From positions 22,095,854 through 22,159,853 of the forward strand of contig CM066913.1 in NCBI GenBank assembly GCA_033964015.1: DNA of 64,000 bases, given 5' to 3'. The position numbers and the translations under genes were made by a program. The DNA is from Scolanthus callimorphus (Eukaryota > Cnidaria > Anthozoa > Actiniaria > Edwardsiidae). Below the pieces are notes generated by a model. The model did not search any database, was not told where the DNA came from, and saw nothing but the letters and a program-made list of their open reading frames with translations. Below are positions 45,181 through 55,740 of the stretch, one piece after another; position 1 is the first letter of the stretch; each line of letters starts with the position of its first letter.

Positions 45181-45914
45181 TGGCTAGTGCAACCTAGAAA
45201 TGTCAATACGCTTCGATCTCGAGAACACGGTGTGAAACTGCATTGTAATGTTGTGAACAACACGAAATGTCGCTCCTGGTGTTCGGGACAGATTATCTGT
45301 TTGAAAGGGCGTGATCCGAAATAAACGTGAAGACTGGGTCAACCTAGCCCACAGACAGTCCGCGCGAGTAAATAATGCGAGGCCTGGGTCGGGCTCGTCC
45401 GTACAGGAAGGTAACTGAGGACTGGTTTGAGCATAAGAACATAACAAATGACAGACTTAACGAATGCGAGCCTCTGGAAGTGTTTGAGGTTTGGGAGTAG
45501 GAGTCTTAGCGTGATATAAAACTTTCCGAACGTATTTGGGGGAGCGTGGTTCTTGTTCGTCTCAAAGGAGTCGTAACAAGATTCAGGAGACTGTGTTAAA
45601 TATATTCCAGAAATGAGAGTCATTACGCTCGGGAAATCTATGGGAATCGTTTAATGGTGCAATTATATTTGCAACAACGATATTAACGCGTAAGAGGGGA
45701 TCCGTTCCTTTTGGAACCTCTTGGTCATAGCGTCTTTGAAAACGGGGTACCTCAATCAACCCCCCCAGATTCGCTCTGGGTCAAAGCTGTTGTGTCTCTG
45801 CTGACCTTGACGGGGTCAATATCCCATCTTTCGATAGTTGATATCAGCACAAAAGGTAGATCAGTGTCTTTCAGAAAACGTGTACTTTGATTTCTAAACC
45901 CTGTAAACTGATCT
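45181..45914. other. No gene recognised
   Basis: This is sequence beyond the satellite edge, with short unsupported minus ORFs at 45184-45623. It has a TAACCCCCCC-like C run near 45758 and no other structure. Confidence 0.4.
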
Positions 45915-46014
45915 GCAAATATTTAGTTGGGTTGATTATCTGGAAAACCCTGTTAAGGTTGGCGGAGCCTAACAGCTTTACCAAGAAAACATTGTAATGC
46001 ATCTTAGGCATTGT

Positions 46015-46322
46015 CCACACTAACGCGTTTTCAAAAGTATTCGTTTTCAAACTTATACGGATTCGATGCGTGTTAGTGTGGATGGGAGATTTAGCTCAAA
46101 ACAAGCGATCAATTTTATTTGATGTTGGCGTGTGCAAGGACAGTCTCAAATTAATGGTACAGTTGACGTTATCGTTTTCATTTTTATCCGGATTGGACCG
46201 TCGACACGTCCAAAGTTATACGGATTCGATGAAAGCGATCAGCGTGTTAGTGTGGACGGAAGGCCTAACCGTATCAAAAAGTAAACGGATTTAAACGAAA
46301 CCGCGTTAGTGTGGACGGGGTC
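46015..46322. repeat. hAT-like MITE, copy 1 (copy 2 at 51830-52137)
   Basis: The ends read GTCCACACTAACGCG from each side, with further internal inverted CGTTAGTGTGGA motifs. Flanking sequence is TCTTA on both sides, possibly a degraded 8-bp duplication. A 74-codon ORF runs through it and is a chance frame. Confidence 0.65.
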
Positions 46323-46364
46323 TTAATGGGATCTTATTCACGAAGCTCTAGAGATGGGCTAGAA

Positions 46365-46680
46365 TTAAAAAATTAAACGAGACTTACCTGTAAGTTGAAG
46401 TTTGATTGAGATTCTATCAAATCCAGGGTGACGTACTGAGGGTTAACATGAGATGCACACGTGCCGCCGTGGATGAAATTCAGTCAGTTTTAAAAGCATT
46501 GTGGCCGCGATTATGTTAAAGGAAGATAATGGGTGGGTAAAAGGGAGGGCATGTTAACCCTCAGTACGTCACCCTGGATTTGATAGAATCTCAATCAAAC
46601 TTCAACTTACAGGTAAGTCTCGTTTAATTTTTTAATTCTATCAAATCCGGTGACGTCACTTCCGGTTAACATGAGATTTT
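46365..46680. repeat. DIRS end: inverted terminal repeat and internal complementary region
   Basis: Arms 46367-46453 and 46550-46637 form a palindrome with an approximately 95-bp loop. Around 46640-46680 the sequence CTATCAAATCCGGTGACGTC and TTCCGGTTAACATGAG repeats the other terminus (51180-51221). The stretch GATAGAATTAAAAAATTAAA (on the opposite strand near 46640) equals the junction made by joining the element's two ends, which is how DIRS circles are thought to be primed and closed. Confidence 0.85.
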
Positions 46681-46727
46681 AAAGCAATAATCGTGGACAC
46701 AACAAAATCATCTCCACAAACAAAACT

Positions 46728-47915
46728 TTATTCTAGAACAGCCTCGGCAAACCTATTCTGAGTCACCACAGGTTTGTTATAAAACACTCTAAACGTTGAT
46801 TCTTGAGACCAACCAACATGCTTCATGATCGTATCCACTGGGATCGATTGACTTGCCTTAGAAGCAGAAGCAGCCCTTGTACTATGAGCTTTGAACTTAG
46901 TGGTGTCTACACCACTCATACCAAGCAGAGTTTTAATCCAGCGTCCTATAGTACTAGTGCCTACTGATTGATATGGCTTAACATAAGAAATTATCAGTTT
47001 AGAACAGTTCTGAGCACGTAGAGGTGATGTTCTATCTAAATAGTGTTGGAGGGTACTGTAAACACACAGTTGCTGTTTACAATATTTCCTCACAAAAAAT
47101 GACGAATGCAGACTTCCGGGCCTGTTCTGCTTAACATGGTCTTGCAAATAAAACACATAGTATTCAGGTGTTCTTTTCATTGACCTGATGTCCAAAAGAA
47201 ATAATGTTTGACATCTTTGCCCTGATGTTAAAGCTAACAACATAACTAATTTGAAGGAGAGTTCCTTCAATGAAAGTTTCACCAATGGGTGCATAAGTTC
47301 TAAATACGAAAGAACTGGATTGACATCCCAAATTTCTTGATAACGAGGCGTAGGTTTGCAAGAATTAAACACTCCTTTAAGATAACGTGTAATAAGAGGG
47401 TGGTCAGACACTGTGAAATTATTACCTGGGAAATTATAACCTAATAAATAATTTGATAAAGCTGAACGTGCCGTGTTAAGGGATGAATATGACAACCCTT
47501 TAGTATATAAACTGTGAAGAAAATCCAGTATATCATTTACAGTGGGTTGCACTGGATTAATCTTCCCTTGAACACAAAATGAGTTCCATTTTCTGAGGGG
47601 AACATTGTATTGTGCCTGAGTAGCTGGTCTCCATGACAACATGACAATATCGGCAATTTGCTGAGAAATGCTACATTTAACGAGTTGATCCCTGATACCT
47701 TGCATGCCAACAGCTGGAGTTTCCTGTTCAGGGGGTGTAAGTTGCCGTGCATTGGATGAATCAAGACACCTCTTGCCACCTTGAACACAATCGGAATGTC
47801 TATTAGAAGATCCAGTAACCTTGTAAACCATGCTTGTGTTGTCCACAGTGGAACTATCAAAATCATGGAAGCTTGTTCCAGCATTATCTTTTGTAGGCAT
47901 CTGCCGACCAAACAA
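46728..47915 (-). CDS. DIRS tyrosine recombinase
   Basis: This 395-residue integrase uses an active-site Tyr to join the circular DNA copy to the target. The catalytic set is complete: Arg in TSGQRCQTL (about 234), His-x-x-Arg in KAHSTRAAS (344/347), His/Trp in KHVGWSQ (366/369) and Tyr in VFYNKP (379). An N-terminal core-binding region with WRPATQAQY and LSYSSLNTARSAL precedes it. The frame overlaps the reverse transcriptase frame by about 380 bp, as in other DIRS elements. The first about 75 residues may not be used. Confidence 0.93.
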   Translation of the reverse strand: MFGRQMPTKDNAGTSFHDFDSSTVDNTSMVYKVTGSSNRHSDCVQGGKRCLDSSNARQLTPPEQETPAVGMQGIRDQLVKCSISQQIADIVMLSWRPATQAQYNVPLRKWNSFCVQGKINPVQPTVNDILDFLHSLYTKGLSYSSLNTARSALSNYLLGYNFPGNNFTVSDHPLITRYLKGVFNSCKPTPRYQEIWDVNPVLSYLELMHPLVKLSLKELSFKLVMLLALTSGQRCQTLFLLDIRSMKRTPEYYVFYLQDHVKQNRPGSLHSSFFVRKYCKQQLCVYSTLQHYLDRTSPLRAQNCSKLIISYVKPYQSVGTSTIGRWIKTLLGMSGVDTTKFKAHSTRAASASKASQSIPVDTIMKHVGWSQESTFRVFYNKPVVTQNRFAEAVLE

Positions 47916-49432
47916 AATGGTGGGAAGGCATAACTACTAGAACATTGAGCCCAATTAATGGCAAATGCATCTATGAACTTTGCATAGGGGTCTTGTTTCC
48001 ACGAAACATAATCAACAGTTTGGTGGTTGACTCTACTAGCAAACAGATCTATTTCAGGAACCCCAAAACTGTCAGTTATACTAGTAAATACGCTTGGGTC
48101 TAATTGCCATTCTATACCATCTAGAAAATGACGAGATAACGCATCTGCTTTGGTATTCAAATGCCCTGGCTGATGTGCAGCAGATATCCATACGTTTCTC
48201 TCTGCTGCCCAAATCCAGATTGCCTTAGTAATCCCATTACATTCTTTGCTTTTGCAACCACCCATGTTATTAATATAAGACACTGCAGTTGTGTTATCAG
48301 ATCTTATTTGTATGTGTTCATAAGAAATGTCATTGGCCAATGCGATAAGTCCCAATTTAACAGCAAGTAATTCAAGAATATTAATATGCAATAACGATTC
48401 TTGCTGACTCCATAAACCTTGTGTTTCATTAGATCCAGTGGTTGCCCCCCAACCAGCCTGAGAGGCATCAGTGTAAAGTGTTAACCCTGGATTTCCATGA
48501 TCAATGTTCCTCAATGTTGTACCCAGATTCTTAATCCACCATTTTAGTTCATTGATGCTGTCAGTAGATAAAGACATCTTTAAGTCAAAATCTCCCCTCG
48601 CTAGTTTCAAGTTGGTATCTTTGTCATGTTCAAGGGGCCTGTAAAAAAGTGGACCCAATTCAACACCTGGAAAGGTTGAAACTAGTGTTCCAATTAAAGA
48701 GGCAACTTCTCGTATAGTGAACTGCTTGGGCAACAAACATTTTTGACTAATGGCCAAAATCTTCTCAATTTTCTTTTGAGTAAGTTGGACTGTCATGGTG
48801 ACTGAATTCAACTGAAACCCCAGAAATTCTAATGATTGAGTAGGACAAAATACCGACTTGGTAGGGTGAATGACAAAACCCAGTTTAGAAAACAATTCAA
48901 CTGCATGTAACGTAGATTCCTGACAAGCCTCTTCTGTATCTTCTGTGTAAAACGAGTCGTCTATATAACCAAGACAATTATGTCCATACTGTGTTCGTAA
49001 TGTAGCAAATACTGGTTTCAGCACCTTTGTGAAGATGCGAGGGCTACTTGTCAACCCCATAGGCAAAGCCCGAAACTGAAAAAGCTGGCCTTTCCATGAA
49101 AACTTCAGGTATTTTCTATACTCAGGTGATATGGGAATAGAATAGTATGCATCCCGTAAATCTATTGAAGACATGAAACAATTTTGTTTCACTAACTTCA
49201 CAGCTGACTCCAGTGTGTCCATCTTAAACTTATGATAGGTGACTGCCTTATTAAGAAATTTCAGATTGAAGATAACTCTGTAAACTCCAGGTTCCTTTTT
49301 GGGCCTGAGAAAAATTGGTGAAATAACTTCATGATTTTCATGAACAGATGTCTCTATAATTTCCTTGACCAGAAATTTCTCAATTTCTTCTTCATTAGCT
49401 AGCTGTTCAGTCTCATTAAATTTATGTTCCAT
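47537..49432 (-). CDS. DIRS reverse transcriptase-RNase H polyprotein
   Basis: This is a 631-residue open frame. The reverse transcriptase (about 40-220) has ISPIFLRPKKEPGVYRVI, SSIDLRDAYYSIP, ALPMGLTSSPRIF and the active-site YIDD. RNase H (about 315-440) has LTLYTDASQAGWG, ELLAVKLGL, IRSDNTTAVSYIN and NTKADALSR, with the acidic residues present. A conserved DIRS post-RNase H region follows (EIDLFASRVNHQ, YVSWKQDPYA, AFPPFCLVGR), sometimes called methyltransferase-like. The last about 125 residues overlap the recombinase gene in another frame. No stops or shifts were noticed. Confidence 0.93.
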   Translation of the reverse strand: MEHKFNETEQLANEEEIEKFLVKEIIETSVHENHEVISPIFLRPKKEPGVYRVIFNLKFLNKAVTYHKFKMDTLESAVKLVKQNCFMSSIDLRDAYYSIPISPEYRKYLKFSWKGQLFQFRALPMGLTSSPRIFTKVLKPVFATLRTQYGHNCLGYIDDSFYTEDTEEACQESTLHAVELFSKLGFVIHPTKSVFCPTQSLEFLGFQLNSVTMTVQLTQKKIEKILAISQKCLLPKQFTIREVASLIGTLVSTFPGVELGPLFYRPLEHDKDTNLKLARGDFDLKMSLSTDSINELKWWIKNLGTTLRNIDHGNPGLTLYTDASQAGWGATTGSNETQGLWSQQESLLHINILELLAVKLGLIALANDISYEHIQIRSDNTTAVSYINNMGGCKSKECNGITKAIWIWAAERNVWISAAHQPGHLNTKADALSRHFLDGIEWQLDPSVFTSITDSFGVPEIDLFASRVNHQTVDYVSWKQDPYAKFIDAFAINWAQCSSSYAFPPFCLVGRCLQKIMLEQASMILIVPLWTTQAWFTRLLDLLIDIPIVFKVARGVLIHPMHGNLHPLNRKLQLLACKVSGINSLNVAFLSKLPILSCCHGDQLLRHNTMFPSENGTHFVFKGRLIQCNPL

Positions 49433-49658
49433 ATATAAGGCCCTTGGAGCATTTAGTGCTGGCGGGATATAATCATTTCAATCACACAGTTTGTAATACA
49501 TTGTAGTACAAAAGGATCAGAAGTAATCTCTTTCCATTGATCTAAACAGTTTTGCAGTTGCCCTGCTTTAAAGGGAACTTCAGGTCCCACAATGTTATTA
49601 ATTTTTCGCATGTAACTAACCTGAACGTTGCTTGAAGTTAATTGCGTGTTTCCTTTGC

Positions 49659-50639
49659 CTATTGGAATGACGACGTTTTGGCTCCCCTTTGAGAAAAGGA
49701 GCCCCTGTTGCCTAAAAAAGGCCTGGACTGGGAAGTGTAGTTTCTGCCAAAACCACGACCAAATGAACTATGTGTACTGCTTGACCCAGATCTGTTATGT
49801 GTAACATCATATGGGTGATTCCTGCCACGTCCTCTCTTTGCTGATGTTATTTTTCTGGAAATCTTGTTGGCTTTGGACATGTCGTCAATCTCCTTGCTGA
49901 GATCATCACCAAACAATTCCTTTGTAATTGGTGTGGTAGGATTACAAAGTGCACGGAATTGAGCATTCAATTCAGGTTTGAGTAGCTCACGTCTACGGAG
50001 ATTCAATTCTCTGTTACCAGCTAGTGCTAGGACCAGGGCATGCGTTAGTGCAGGTTTCTGTTCATTAGATGCCTTCTGACAAACTGAGATTAGGGCATAC
50101 ATTGATGACATGAAATATTGCTGTGTCTTTTGCATGGCCTTGTCCGAGGATTTGTGACTTTGTTTAAGTTGGTTCCAAACAAGTCTGTTAATTTTTGGAG
50201 TAACCAGAAAAGAGCAATTCTCTGGTCTTGGGTATTTTGTCACTAGTTCCTCCAGCTTTGCCTTTGGTAATCTGCCTTTGACAAGTTCGTCCACCATAGT
50301 GGCTAATTTAGCATTAATTGGAGGACCTGTATTCTCTTACACAGAAAATTCATTTGCTAGAACATCAAAGTCATTGTCAGATTTGGCAGCTGTAAGCGGT
50401 AATCCAGCATCATCCTTGAGGAAATCTGCCAAGCGGGCGCTGGCTTCATTCGAGCCTTGTTCGTCAGACGTAACTTCACTTTCGCTTATTTCATCTGTTG
50501 GATGATTAAATAGCTGTTGTGCTAATTCATCTCTCACGCTCGAGAACATGTTATTCATCATTTCCTGCATCTGTACTTTCCAATCAGGAACTGCCTCCTG
50601 TGGTTGTTCTGTGTCGCTCATGATAGCTATAATTAACAA
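49659..50639 (-). pseudogene. DIRS gag-like protein with one in-frame stop
   Basis: An N-terminal frame (50337-50639, probable start MSDTEQ at 50621) is followed, in the same frame after a TAA at 50337-50339, by a 212-residue part starting 50297. The first part is acidic (DWKVQMQEMMNNMFS, SESEVTSDEQGS). The second part has PKINRLVWNQLKQSHKSSD and ends in an Arg/Gly/Ser-rich tail (GRGRNH, GRGFGRN), likely RNA-binding. The product would package the element RNA. The stop may be a single mutation or a read-through codon. Confidence 0.75.
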
Positions 50640-51125
50640 GGATTGATTTCATGTATATAATCCACGATTTCATTTTATAAGGGAAGACTAAACATTCTCT
50701 CTTCCCTGAACCGTCACATAAAGTTATAAGCTTGATGACCGGTTCGGTAGATTAGCTTGAACGCCAACTCGATTTCAAGCGTTATAGCTTCTAATGCCAA
50801 ATTGAGGAAACCATACTTTTCTTTCCTCTAGAAGCTAGTATTTTGTAGGGAAACTATAGCTTTCTTTCCCTAAATAACCGCAATATTAAGCGGTGTAAGT
50901 GAGGCATTAAAACACTCGACTTACAAATTTAAGTACATGTTGTAGCACATGTTCGGCAACCTCGTAAATTCTCAAATTGCGAAGAAATCCAAACTCAAAA
51001 CAATAAATTGACCGATAGAACAAGAACATACATTGCCTTACCTGTTAAGAAGCGGTTGAATAGCAAAAGAAACGACTTTCACAAATAGTTTAAAACATTT
51101 AGAACATTCAGAAACTCGACTGCTC
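50640..51125 (-). promoter_or_regulatory. DIRS 5' leader region
   Basis: About 490 bp between the inverted terminal repeat and gag. It has several self-complementary segments around AAGGGAAG/CTTCCC and TAGAAGC, probably an RNA leader. Promoter function is inferred from position only. Confidence 0.35.
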
Positions 51126-52676
51126 ACCACGGCGTCTAAATGTGTACTGACTGAATTTCATCCACGGCGGCACGTGTGCATCTCATGTTAACCGGAAGTG
51201 ACGTCACCGGATTTGATAGAACCTTAGTTTTTTATCGTAGCTTTAAAGAAGAGAAAATGTGTGCACTAAATGCTTTAAGACGGGCTGGAAGCCCTTAGAA
51301 GTGCTGGTTGAACATTTTCTTTCCGGTTATTTTTAGTTTGAGATTTGGTAATTGAGTTTTGGGAATTGAGATTTGGGGAAATGAGGATTGGGAAGTGTTA
51401 TGGCAACGCCATATTGGCGTTGATTTAATATAACAGATATTATTTTGTCTAAATTGACACAATTTCACAGCTGTCGGGAAAGCCATTTAGAGAACAGTAA
51501 GGTTGTGGGGCGCTGATCAATCATTTTCCATTCCTTAATTATAACTGAGCATGAATGTGAGTGTTCTTGAACAGAATACTATTCTAAACACTCATAATGA
51601 TATGCAAAGTTGAATTACATTCAATAATCTTCCATTCTGGATTAAACAAACACAATCACATGTGTTACGTCACTGCTATGCAATAAATACTGCTTTGGCG
51701 TGAAATCAGATCATTCTAGCTTATATTTAGCAAATATTTAGTTGGGTTGATTATCTGGAAAACCCTGTTAAGGTTGGCGGAGCCTAACAGCTTTACCAAG
51801 AAAACATTGTAATGCATCTTAGGCATTGTCCACACTAACGCGTTTTCAAAAGTATTCGTTTTCAAACTTATACGGATTCGATGCGTGTTAGTGTGGATGG
51901 GAGATTTAGCTCAAAACAAGCGATCAATTTTATTTGATGTTGGCGTGTGCAAGGACAGTCTCAAATTAATGGTACAGTTGACGTTATCGTTTTCATTTTT
52001 ATCCGGATTGGACCGTCGACACGTCCAAAGTTATACGGATTCGATGAAAGCGATCAGCGTGTTAGTGTGGACGGAAGGCCTAACCGTATCAAAAAGTAAA
52101 CGGATTTAAACGAAACCGCGTTAGTGTGGACGGGGTCTTAATGGGATCTTATTCACGAAGCTCTAGAGATGGGCTAGAACCTTAGTTTTTTATCGTAGCT
52201 TTAAAGAAGAGAAAATGTGTGCACTAAATGCTTTAAGACGGGCTGGAAGCCCTTAGAAGTGCTGGTTGAACATTTTCTTTCCGGTTATTTTTAGTTTGAG
52301 ATTTGGGAATTGAGTTTTGGGAATTGAGATTTGGGGAAATGAGGATTGGGAAGTGTTATGGCAACGCCATATTGGCGTTGATTTAATATAACAGATATTA
52401 TTTTGTCTAAATTGACACAATTTGACAGCTGTCGGGAAAGCCATTTAGAGAATAGTAAGGTTGTGGGGCGCTGATCAATCATTTTCCATTCCTTAATTAT
52501 AACTGAGCATGAATGTGAGTGTTTTTGAACAGAATACTATTCTAAACACTCATAATGATATGCAAAGTTGAATTACATTCAATAATCTTCCATTCAGGAT
52601 TAAACAAACACAATCACGTCACTGCTATGCAATAAATACTGCTTTGGCGTGAAATCAGATCATTCTAGCTTAGTTT

Positions 52677-53176
52677 TTTGTTCAGCGGACAACGATGGCT
52701 GGACGGCCCACCCTCCCACCCCAATTCGCGAGGGTCGTAATACGGCACGCCCCTAAGCTGTTCCAGCTTGGCTTAGTCCGCTGATCAATCATTTTCCATT
52801 CCTTAATTATAACTGAGCATGAATGTGAGTGTTCTTGAATACAATACTTTTCTGCCTCCAAAATATAAACAACATCGGCGATATGTTGTTGCCGATAAAA
52901 CTTCGAAATCTGAGCATGAAAGAAAACTAAGTTGTATTTTCTTTGTTAAACGTTTTTTTGTGCTAATCAAGCAAGGGAAAAGCCCGAAAATTCCTCTGCC
53001 CGTACTTGGAATTACGCGGCCGATGGGCCAATTAACGTAACTGGGAATTATTGTAATGTTACTATTAATCAATTTAAAGTGTAAAGAACGCTGTCTTTAC
53101 TTAATTTTGGATGCAAAACGCATCAAATTCAAATAAAGTCTATGTTGTTGTTTGTTGTGTTGAACTTTTTAAAATA
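52677..53176. other. No gene recognised
   Basis: The 5' part (52680-52790) repeats the start of the duplicated block and then diverges (GGACGGCCCACCCTCCCACC). A 73-codon plus ORF at 52819-53040 has no recognisable motif. Confidence 0.4.
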
Positions 53177-53411
53177 AAGTTCAAGGACTCCTAACATTGT
53201 GATCCAAGTACAGAGCTTAATTAATTATTTTCCAGTTATTCAGGGACACCTATTCCCTGAATTGATTTAATTTTGTTCCAGTACCTGAGGGACATCCCAG
53301 AGGAAATGAAACAAAATTAAATCAGTTCAGGGAATAGGTGCTCTGAATAACTGGAAAAGAATTAAGTAAGCTCTGTAACTGGATCATTATTAATTCAGTC
53401 CTTGTACTTAA
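53177..53411. repeat. Foldback MITE with about 100-bp arms
   Basis: The arms (53177-53279 and 53309-53411) are inverses at about 90%, containing TTTCCAGTTATTCAG and CACCTATTCCCTGAA. The loop is about 30 bp. A single strand would form a long hairpin. Confidence 0.85.
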
Positions 53412-53549
53412 GCCCCAGCTCTTCCCTGCTGATTTCAATACCCTCCCCGGCTTTTAGATTGTACTGGAGCGGGTTTCCAGTATCATCACATGACCCAAAG
53501 TTCGCTCTTGCAATTGGCTGTTATCCTCATGAATAATTAATGAGTATGA

Positions 53550-54660
53550 GAAGGTGTTTTCAACCATCGCCCTCCAAATAGCGTAGTGAGCGTAGTCAGT
53601 GCAGTGAGGCTCGATATAAAATGGTGTTTTTCAACCATCGCCCTCCAAATAGCGTAGTGAGTGCAGTGAGGCTGGACATAAAATGGAGTTGTCAACCATC
53701 GCCCTCCAAATAGCGTAGTGAGTGCAGTGAGGCTCGATATAAAATGGTAGTTTTCAACCATCGCCCTCCAAATAGCGTAGTGAGTGCAGTGAGGCTCGAT
53801 ATAAAATGGTAGTTTTCAACCATCGCCCTCCAAATAGCGTAGTGAGCGTAGTGAGTGCAGTGAGGCTCGATATAAAATGGTGTTTTTAACCATCGCCCTC
53901 AAATAGCGTAGTGAGTGCAGTGAGGCTCGATATAAAATGGTGTTTTCAACCATCGCCCTCCAAATAGCGTAGTGATTGCAGGGGGGACTCCAATAATTTT
54001 TTGTCGGGGATGATCGTCGGACATTTTCAGTTTCCCCCCTAAAAGATACCAAAGGGCTGGCCATGGTGTGGCTCAAACAATTTATTACCCTAAAAGATGA
54101 GTCTTAATATGTACCAAGTAGGCGCGAAGGACACAAGTAACAGGTGAAAGATACCTATCAAGAAATTTCCGTGTTTGTTTCTAATCTATCGTCTTCTCAT
54201 CGAATAATCTCTCTTTCTGACACGGTTTTTAGAAGTACCATCATAAAAAAAAAGCAATTTGGACACAGTTTCGGCCCTAAAAGATACCAATCTGCCTAAA
54301 ATTTAATGAAGATCAAGATCACCCCTAAAAGAGACCAAACCATCGTGATTTTAACCCCTAAAAGATACGACGATCATCCCCGACCAAAAAATATTGCATA
54401 CTACGCTCACTACGCTATTGGGAGGGCGATGGTTGAAAACTACCATTTTATATCGAGCCTCACTGCACTCACTACGCTCTCTACGCTATTTGGAGGGCGA
54501 TGGTTGAAAACTACCATTTTATATCGAGCCTCACTGCTCTCACTACGCTCATTACGCTATTTCGAGGGCGATGGTTGAAAACTACCAATTTAAACCGAGC
54601 CTCACTGCACTCACTACGCTATTTGGAGGGCGATGGTTGAAAACACCATTTTTATATTGC
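53550..54660. repeat. Foldback element whose arms are minisatellites
   Basis: The left arm (53550-53985) has about seven units of the 60-70-bp repeat seen at 33136. The right arm (54395-54660) has about four units inverted. Innermost, TTTTTTGTCGGGGATGATCG (53998-) and CGACGATCATCCCCGACC (54366-) are inverse. The centre carries several (CC)CTAAAAGATACCA motifs in both orientations. No coding. Confidence 0.85.
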
Positions 54661-55740
54661 TGTAGCTTTTTTTCTAAACTATGCACGGAATGTCCCTACG
54701 CTCTCTACGCTACTACGATCGTAGTTTAGAAAACCCTTGTCATAGACCGTGCCCCTCATGTAGTTTATACAAAATGTAACGTTCCTCTGAAGATGCAATT
54801 AAAACTTCAGATTTGTAACCTAACAGACCCCTAAACAGAGTTCTAAATGCAATCAAAGCCCATTCCACGGTTGCGAGCCTCTTGGCGAGTCCCCGAGGCT
54901 TTTTAAGGCGAGTCTTTGAAAAACATAATAAAAACTTGAATAAACCTCATGTCGAGCAGGGGTAAGGTCAACCTTTTTGCCACTTTGCCTTATTGAGTTA
55001 GAATTCTTTTAAATTTAATAAAAAATGGCAAGAAATACACCAAAAGGCTCGGGGCTCGCCCCGAAAGGCTCGGGGCTCGGTGGCTCGCAAAATAGCAACC
55101 CCCCTTACAGACATGTACAGGGCTAATTCTAATTCGAAAGCTTTGAGCTGGGAAAAATTTTCATTCAAGTTTGAACAAACGTACCACTGCCTTGGTTCGC
55201 AGGGCGCGCGCTAAGTCGAAATGAAAGATTTTCACAACACAAAGCCATGAATAATATTCTCTAAATATTAATCCTGACGCTGTATCACGAAACGAAGTTC
55301 ACAAACCTGACAAAAAGGAGGAAATCACATCAGTGAACGTGTTTTTGTTGGAAAACGTTCAACTAATTCAAACAATTTCTTAAGCGAGAAACAAAGCCGC
55401 CATCGCCGCCATGTTGAAATCTCACACAGAAAATAAAAAGAACTTAGTTCGCTCAGACGAAAGCATTATAGACTATAATAACGTACTATAATAAGTTAAC
55501 AGTAAACTAAATTTCCGTGAATTTTTCACGGGCATCAGCTTCTTAAAACCGAGTAATTTCACCGTCGAGATTGATTTATTAGTCTTCAAAGTTGTGCCTA
55601 AAAATAATTAATTAATCGAGAAATGTTTCAGTTTGGCTCGTGTGCGACCAAAAAAAAACATAGTACAGGAAAATGGTGCATGATTTATCGTTAATTGTGC
55701 AAATTAGGGAAACAAGCATGAAATTTGGCAGACAGAGTTT
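54661..55740. other. No gene; GGCTCGGG-type repeat at 54865-55100
   Basis: The stretch 55050-55085 contains AAGGCTCGGGGCTCGCCCCG and GGCTCGGTGGCTCGC, with GCGAGCCTC at 54874, related to 32880-32945. The rest is AT-rich with no supported ORF. Confidence 0.45.

Larger units (their letters stand above)
46365..51221 (-). mobile_element. DIRS-type tyrosine-recombinase retrotransposon
   Basis: This is a 4.86-kb element with, in sense order, gag-like, reverse transcriptase-RNase H and tyrosine recombinase genes on the minus strand. The ends are inverted: 51221 inward reads TTCTATCAAATCCGGTGACG, and the same sequence recurs inverted near the 46365 end. A further internal copy at about 46550-46680 joins the sequence of both ends back to back, as expected for the internal complementary region of DIRS elements. 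No target duplication is needed when compared with the empty site at 52171-52190. The shared TAGAA makes the exact edge ambiguous by up to 5 bp. Confidence 0.93.
45915..52676. repeat. Roughly 950-bp tandem duplication, first copy split by DIRS element
   Basis: Copy 1 is 45915-46364 plus 51222-51720. Copy 2 is 51730-52179 plus 52180-52676. The first halves are both 450 bp and look identical; the second halves differ at a few bases. Copy 2 contains the uninterrupted junction (GGGCTAGAACCTTAG) where the DIRS element sits in copy 1. Each unit holds a MITE and a block shared with 41545-41690. Confidence 0.9.

Noticed and set aside
46070..52109. Identical 74-codon ORFs at 46070-46294 and 51885-52109
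   Set aside because: They run through a hAT-like MITE with internal inverted repeats; identity reflects the tandem duplication.
53537..54578. ORFs of 74-90 codons at 53537, 53816 and 54306
   Set aside because: Translations of the 60-70-bp minisatellite; repetitive peptides without any domain.
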